Shown: piece by piece, positions 60,201-64,000 of the stretch
Position numbering within the stretch: position 1 is the first letter of the stretch
Layout of the letters: each line of letters starts with the position of its first letter
Origin: Capitulum mitella
Lineage: Eukaryota > Arthropoda > Thecostraca > Pollicipedomorpha > Pollicipedidae
Direction of reading: 5' to 3'
NCBI GenBank assembly: GCA_030062745.1
Contig: CP099842.1
Span: 10,609,838 to 10,673,837, forward strand
Length of the DNA: 64,000 bases
The notes under the pieces: model-generated
Databases searched by the model: none
What the model was told of the DNA's origin: nothing
What the model saw: the letters and a program-made list of their open reading frames with translations, nothing else
Translations under genes and position numbers: made by a program

Positions 60201-63200
60201 TTTTGTAATGACATTTTCATGCGTACGACGAAAAGTATTGCACGGTGAAAACTTTTTTGGGAATGGTGCTGGTAAAATTACCCTAGGCCTGTTTTCATTT
60301 GTTAACCTGGTGCAATGAAGACTCTTCCATACCACCGCAAAAAAGGCGGCAGCTACTGTTGTACACTGTCCTTTTATGCAACCGCCATGGTCGTCGCCGC
60401 TTCAGTTAGTTTTCGGTACGGACAGCTGACCGCCTGGAATCCCCAGCCCCAGTCTGTGATCTGTGTCAGACTGTCCAGTGCTCAGCTGCCGTGCGCTGCT
60501 GTCTCAGTAGGATCCCTGTGTTTCAGGTGGCTTACGGCGTGTGGTGCAGTCGGACTCTCGTGTTCCAGGCGGGTCACTTGCCTTTCCTCAGTGGCACGCC
60601 TCTGTTTTAGCCGTTTCACGTGCTGCGTCTCAGGCTGACCTTTGCCTTCCAGGAGGCTCACCTGTTCCGTCTCAGTCGGACTGTCTGTGTTCACCTGCTG
60701 CATTTGAGTTGGACCTCAGCATTTCGGAAGGTTCACCTGCCTTGTCCCCGTATGCAGTCCTGTTTCAACGGTTCATGTGCCGTGCACCAGTCGGCCGTCC
60801 TGTTTCAGGTGGTTCACCTGCCGTACCGCAGTCGGCCGTCCTGTTTGAGATGGCTCACGTACTGCGGCTCAGTCGGCCGTCCTGTTTTAGGCTGTTTACG
60901 TGCCGTCCTGTTTCAGACTGTTCACTTGCCATCCTGTTTCAGACTGTTCACGTGCCATCCTGTTTCAGACGGTTCACCTGTATGCTGCGCCGGGACGAGA
61001 TGCGCGCCGTGTTCCGGGACCTGGCTGAGGACTCGGAGGTCCGCATAGCCGCTTACCTGGCTCTGATGCGCTGTCCGTCGCACGAGGAGATCGGCCTCGT
61101 CAGGACCACGCTGGAACAGGAGCAGGTCAACCAAGGTGACGTCATCGGGACCAGCCGGCACCGCGGTGTAGCTCCGAAAACTGCCGTCAGGCTAGTGGGG
61201 ATGCGGTCTTGACACCGCAGGGCGGAATATAGGCGATAAGCTGGTAGCGGTGAATAAACCACGTCGCCCGAGTGAGCAATAAGCGTTGGAATAGCGCATA
61301 CTCGTCTAACGATCAGAGCCTTTTTTCGAACGAGGTAATCACTCTAAACAATTATCCTGACTGTAGAAATGATACGCCATTTTGATGTTGTCGTTTTTGC
61401 GATGCCTCGTCTCAAAAAGCGCACTGGTTGAAATCAGTCATATCAGTGAAATCAGGCCTTTTTGCTCTGTTCTGCTCATGGTGGCCATACAGGTCTCCTC
61501 ATGTTACGTACGTCACTGAACACTTCCAAACCAGCGTACAGCCAATGCCTCGCTCCGCAAGCATGATAGCTGCTCCCTGCTAGCCTGGCCTGATGGCCAT
61601 AAACATTAAATATAAAGTCTAGGTTAGACACGGTCCTGTCAGAGCCCTCTCATGCAGGCCGGCGAATATTTGAACAGTCCAGTCTCCACATTGCTGCGTC
61701 CATCTACTGCCGCGTATAGGGTGTACGCGACCCGTTACGTCCACTGTTGAAGATAGTTTGGCAACCATGGCCCAGCGGACTTAACCCTGAACCCGCTGAC
61801 CCTCGCAGTGGATCCACTGACCTCTGGCCTGATCCCGCCGGTCCCCACCATTACCTCACCTAGTCTCACCGACCGTCTGCTTGACTCGATTGGCCAGTGA
61901 TATGATAACACCATCACCGGGAGTAGGTAGGTGTGGGTGTAATTCCGCTCATCGTCACCGCGACGATCCCCACTCTGACTCCATCAGCTCTCAAGGACCG
62001 TCAACCGGGAACCCATCGATTCTCGCCGACCGTCACCCTGACTTCACGGACTCTCAACCTACCCACACTGATCCCAGTCCTGACTCTGCCAACTCCCGCT
62101 GTGACGGCGCCAGCCCGCACCCTGACCCCATCGACCTTCACCCGGGTTACATTGACCTTCACCTTGATTTAACCAAACACAACCTTGATACCACATAATG
62201 TTACCACTCATACAAAAAGTACCGATGGAATTCGTATAATTCCTTTGTTACTGGCTCAAAACACACCCGCTGATTTTCTGTGCAGCACCACAGGTTCACC
62301 CAGGTTGCGCCTGCAGTTGTTGCGGTGGAAGGATGAGAAGGGCAGTAGTGGCATCAACACGAACTTATTTATCCCTATTCTTGTCAACTCCTGGAGAGCC
62401 CACCATCCGCAGGTGCCAGCGAAATGCCGACGTCCTATGCGTTCCGGGCGCCATTTTGTTTTGGCCACGGACATATCTACTGAAGTTGCGCTTCAAAAAC
62501 TTCCCGATATTTGGTTAAAAGACCTCTATGACCTTGCTTCGCTTCGTCTAAACGCATGTGACAGATCGATGGCCTTGAAACAGGAAGAGTACGTAGGAAA
62601 CGTCATCATTTTTTACCCACACGATACCATTTCTTTCAAAGTGACGGTGACGGTGAGAACGTCGGCTTTTTGCTGATGCGATTGCTGATGTGACACTTCG
62701 ATTCGGTTGGATAGTGACGTGCGATGATGTTACAGTCGGTTCGTTCATCTGGACGCATCTGAAGAACCTGCAGGAGACGGCATCACCGTACCAGCTGGAA
62801 GTCCAGGGACTGCTCGCCGACCTGCACCTGCAGAAAAAGTTCATCATTGACACCAGAAAGTTTTCTAGAAACTTTGAGATATCGGGCTTCAACTCTGAGT
62901 TCCATGTCGGAGCGTCGCTGGATTCGAACCTGATCTTCAGCTCGCGCAGCTATGTGCCCAGATCTCTCAACTCCAATCTGACACTGCAGCTGTTCGGAGA
63001 GAGTGTCAACTTGGTCGAGGTAAAGCTCTTCTTAGAACTGGTTAGCGCAAACATTCTTACTGCACACTTCGTAGAACAGGACGGAACGCTTGGACTAAAA
63101 GCAGAACTGGCTGGTCTAGCCGTCAGTGTCCGGTGACAACTCAACCGGCTACCGGACATGAATTTCCTAACCAGACCAGAGAAAAGACAGGTGCCAGGAC

Positions 63201-64000
63201 ACCTCCCGCTAACCAGGGCACCCAGCTTTAATTGCTGATTTGTTTGCTTGCCGGTTTTGTTTCTTTATCGTCTGTTTAAACTTATTTGCCGGCCAGAGAA
63301 CAGCCTGACGCCGGACCTGAGTCTGCCAGGATCCCCGCCCGTCAACGCATCGCGCACCTATTCAGATATGTTCGCCAGAGCGGACATTTTGCCTCAGTTC
63401 ATTCATCCGTCTCGGAGTTCATCGTGGCGTCCCTGCAGGGGGATGGCGTGGTTATGACAGTGCGTACTTCGCAGGTCGGAGCACGGGTGGAGGGCCTAGA
63501 GAGACTGATCGAGTCGGTGTTTGCTCCCCGCGACATGCAAGCTGACGGCGACCAACCACCACCGTCCGGCGCACGTGACGCCAAAAAGGAACAGCTGGAA
63601 AAGATCAAGGCCGAGTTTGACGCCGCAGGTCGATTCGGCAATCCGATGGCGTTTTTCCATCTTAAGGTAAGGTACCTTTAGACCGAAACCACAAAGGCCA
63701 CTTGTTCCGCCGCCTTGTTATCGATGCAATGTAGAGTAGTGGCAGATGTTAAACTGTCTCTTAAATGCGGATAGCCTTATCTTGCGAAGCTACTGAGCTT
63801 GACAAATTGTTTTGTCTGCCACAAACGTCATATTCTTATGTAGGCTCACCTTTCGTAAATAAACGAACTATATTTTAAAACCATTTACTTTGGTACACAA
63901 CAGTTTCGACTCGAATTTCCCATGTGAGGCTTTTCAGAGTTATCTATTTGTGAATTTAATTTTCTTCGGTCAAGGTTCAGAGTTTCGGACTCCGAGTGCC
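50004..64000 (+). CDS. Apolipophorin/apolipocrustacein-type large lipid transfer protein (3' partial)
   Basis: Secreted lipoprotein precursor carrying lipids in haemolymph. Exons: 50004-50070, 53936-53983, 54274-54434, 54895-55001, 55717-55858, 56220-56373, 56624-56816, 57348-57466, 57767-57891, 58453-58587, 59056-59275, 60000-60130, 60969-61135, 62736-63019, 63475-63666 and probably 63981 onward. Exon 1 encodes a signal peptide (ALSALTLLLATSHSWA). LPD_N/vitellogenin-N landmarks: KFGYMTGEAYRYRYKA, DPTWSVNIKKGIVSALQ, DITGDCPTSYTVEG, IRNLNACVGRF, SECRQTVQ, the helical-domain phrases VRIAAYLALMRCPS and VGSFIWTHLKNLQETASP, then DTRKFSRNFEISGF and LFGESVNLVE. The pattern fits apolipophorin-like proteins and the related crustacean apolipocrustacein better than insect vitellogenin. 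Exon 6 needs a frame change near 56278; all other junctions keep phase. Intron 1 is 3.9 kb. The beta-sheet and VWD parts lie beyond the window. Confidence 0.92.
52253..52975. mobile_element. Second TTAA-flanked MITE, 715 bp (intron 1)
   Basis: TTAA at 52253 and 52972 flank ends CCCGCCCCGGGGCAG and, inverted, CCCGCGCCCGACTGG. They share CCCGC and a C-rich start but are less perfect than the element at 45.6 kb. The interior has the same flavour (AAGGTCA, GTCAGGTCAAG) and no coding frame. Confidence 0.55.
54142..54215. repeat. (CA)n followed by (TA)n microsatellite
   Basis: About 13 CA units run into imperfect TA repeats in intron 2 of the lipid transfer protein gene. Confidence 0.9.
56515..56640 (+). 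repeat. ~44-bp repeat copying the exon-7 acceptor (lipid transfer protein)
   Basis: TTTCAG/CCGCCGCTGG ends at 56536 and TTTCAG/CCGGCGCTGG at 56579, before the true TTTCAG/CCGGTGCAG at 56623. Each follows CTCTGACTACATCCCTGTTC or a variant. Period 43-44 bp, three copies. Confidence 0.85.
57880..58140 (+). repeat. ~32-bp repeat copying the exon-9 donor (lipid transfer protein)
   Basis: Exon 9 ends CACGGACG with donor GTCAGTACGGCC. The same edge recurs as CATGGACC/GTCAGTACGG (57981), CACGGGCC/GTAGGTACGG (58013), CACGGGCC/GTCAGTAAGG (58045) and CGCGGGCC/GTCAGCACGG (58076), 31-32 bp apart, plus decayed copies on both sides. Confidence 0.85.
58925..59090 (+). repeat. ~50-bp repeat copying the exon-11 acceptor (lipid transfer protein)
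   Basis: ATTCCAG/TACAGACCAGAGGATACTG (58956), TTCCAC/TGTAGACCAGGGGGTATTG (near 59007) and the true CTCAG/TGTCGACCAGGAGATGTTG (59055) are three successive copies including about 30 nt of exon 11. Confidence 0.8.
60510..60990 (+). repeat. Degenerate repeat ending in 26-bp copies of the exon-13 acceptor
   Basis: TTTCAG/ACTGTTCAC occurs at 60916 and 60942, and the true TTTCAG/ACGGTTCAC at 60968, exactly 26 bp apart. Further upstream, GTTTCAGGTGGTTCACCTGC and CAGTCGGCCGTCCTG variants recur at longer spacing back to about 60510. Confidence 0.85.
61760..62180. repeat. Degenerate C-rich tract (lipid transfer protein intron)
   Basis: CCTGACC/CTGACTCC-type phrases recur irregularly between the exons at 61135 and 62736. 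No gene is seen. Overlapping plus-strand frames are low-complexity by-products. Confidence 0.5.

Noticed and set aside
63020..63136. Continuation of the open frame past lipid transfer protein exon 14
   Set aside because: A GTAAAG donor at 63020 and the conserved continuation in exon 15 (VGARVEGLERLIESVF) show that this stretch is intronic.
50004..63666. Vitellogenin or microsomal triglyceride transfer protein
   Set aside because: The phrases FIWTHLKNLQETASP, DTRKFSRNFEISGF and LFGESVNLVE match apolipophorin-like proteins; MTP is shorter. A crustacean yolk-type apolipocrustacein remains possible and is included in the call.

Overview
The window is nuclear DNA from an animal. Genes are split into many short exons with canonical GT-AG introns. 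The gene set (Brahma-type remodeller, deoxyhypusine hydroxylase, FGGY-type sugar kinase, acylglycerol kinase, apolipophorin-type lipid transfer protein) fits an ecdysozoan, most likely an arthropod. A crustacean such as a barnacle is my best guess from the GC- and CpG-rich, minisatellite-rich introns, but this is low confidence. No prokaryotic or viral gene is visible.

Layout: (1) 1-14.9 kb, + strand: brm/SMARCA2-4, 22 exons from just before the QLQ domain to the acidic C terminus; the 5' end lies outside the window. (2) 16.1-19.6 kb, - strand: DOHH, five coding exons, convergent with brm, with a CpG-free upstream stretch (19.65-21.7 kb) read as a first intron. (3) 23.6-29.6 kb, - strand: an FGGY carbohydrate kinase domain gene, 11 coding exons, 535 aa. 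(4) 31.6-40.6 kb, + strand: AGK (acylglycerol kinase), nine exons, 457 aa, head-to-head with FGGY over a short CpG-normal island that looks like a shared promoter. (5) 40.6-50 kb: gene-poor, with a piggyBac-type MITE, an inverted pair of 3'-exon-like fragments, palindromes and microsatellites. (6) 50.0 kb to the end, + strand: the N-terminal third of an apolipophorin/apolipocrustacein-type large lipid transfer protein, 15 exons plus a partial one, with one frame disruption in exon 6.

The genes do not form a pathway. brm acts in chromatin, DOHH modifies eIF5A, AGK acts in mitochondrial lipid metabolism and protein import, and the lipid transfer protein is secreted.

The most unusual signal is structural. 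At ten splice sites in all five genes an intronic minisatellite (unit about 26-60 bp) starts exactly at an exon edge and carries copies of that edge, giving rows of decoy donors or acceptors. Other signals are sharply bounded CpG-depleted domains in the 5' parts of DOHH, FGGY and AGK (a probable footprint of germline gene-body methylation), three 54-bp hairpin elements in three brm introns, and a 14-glutamine tract in AGK. All exon calls come from reading translations against remembered family sequences; no alignment was run.
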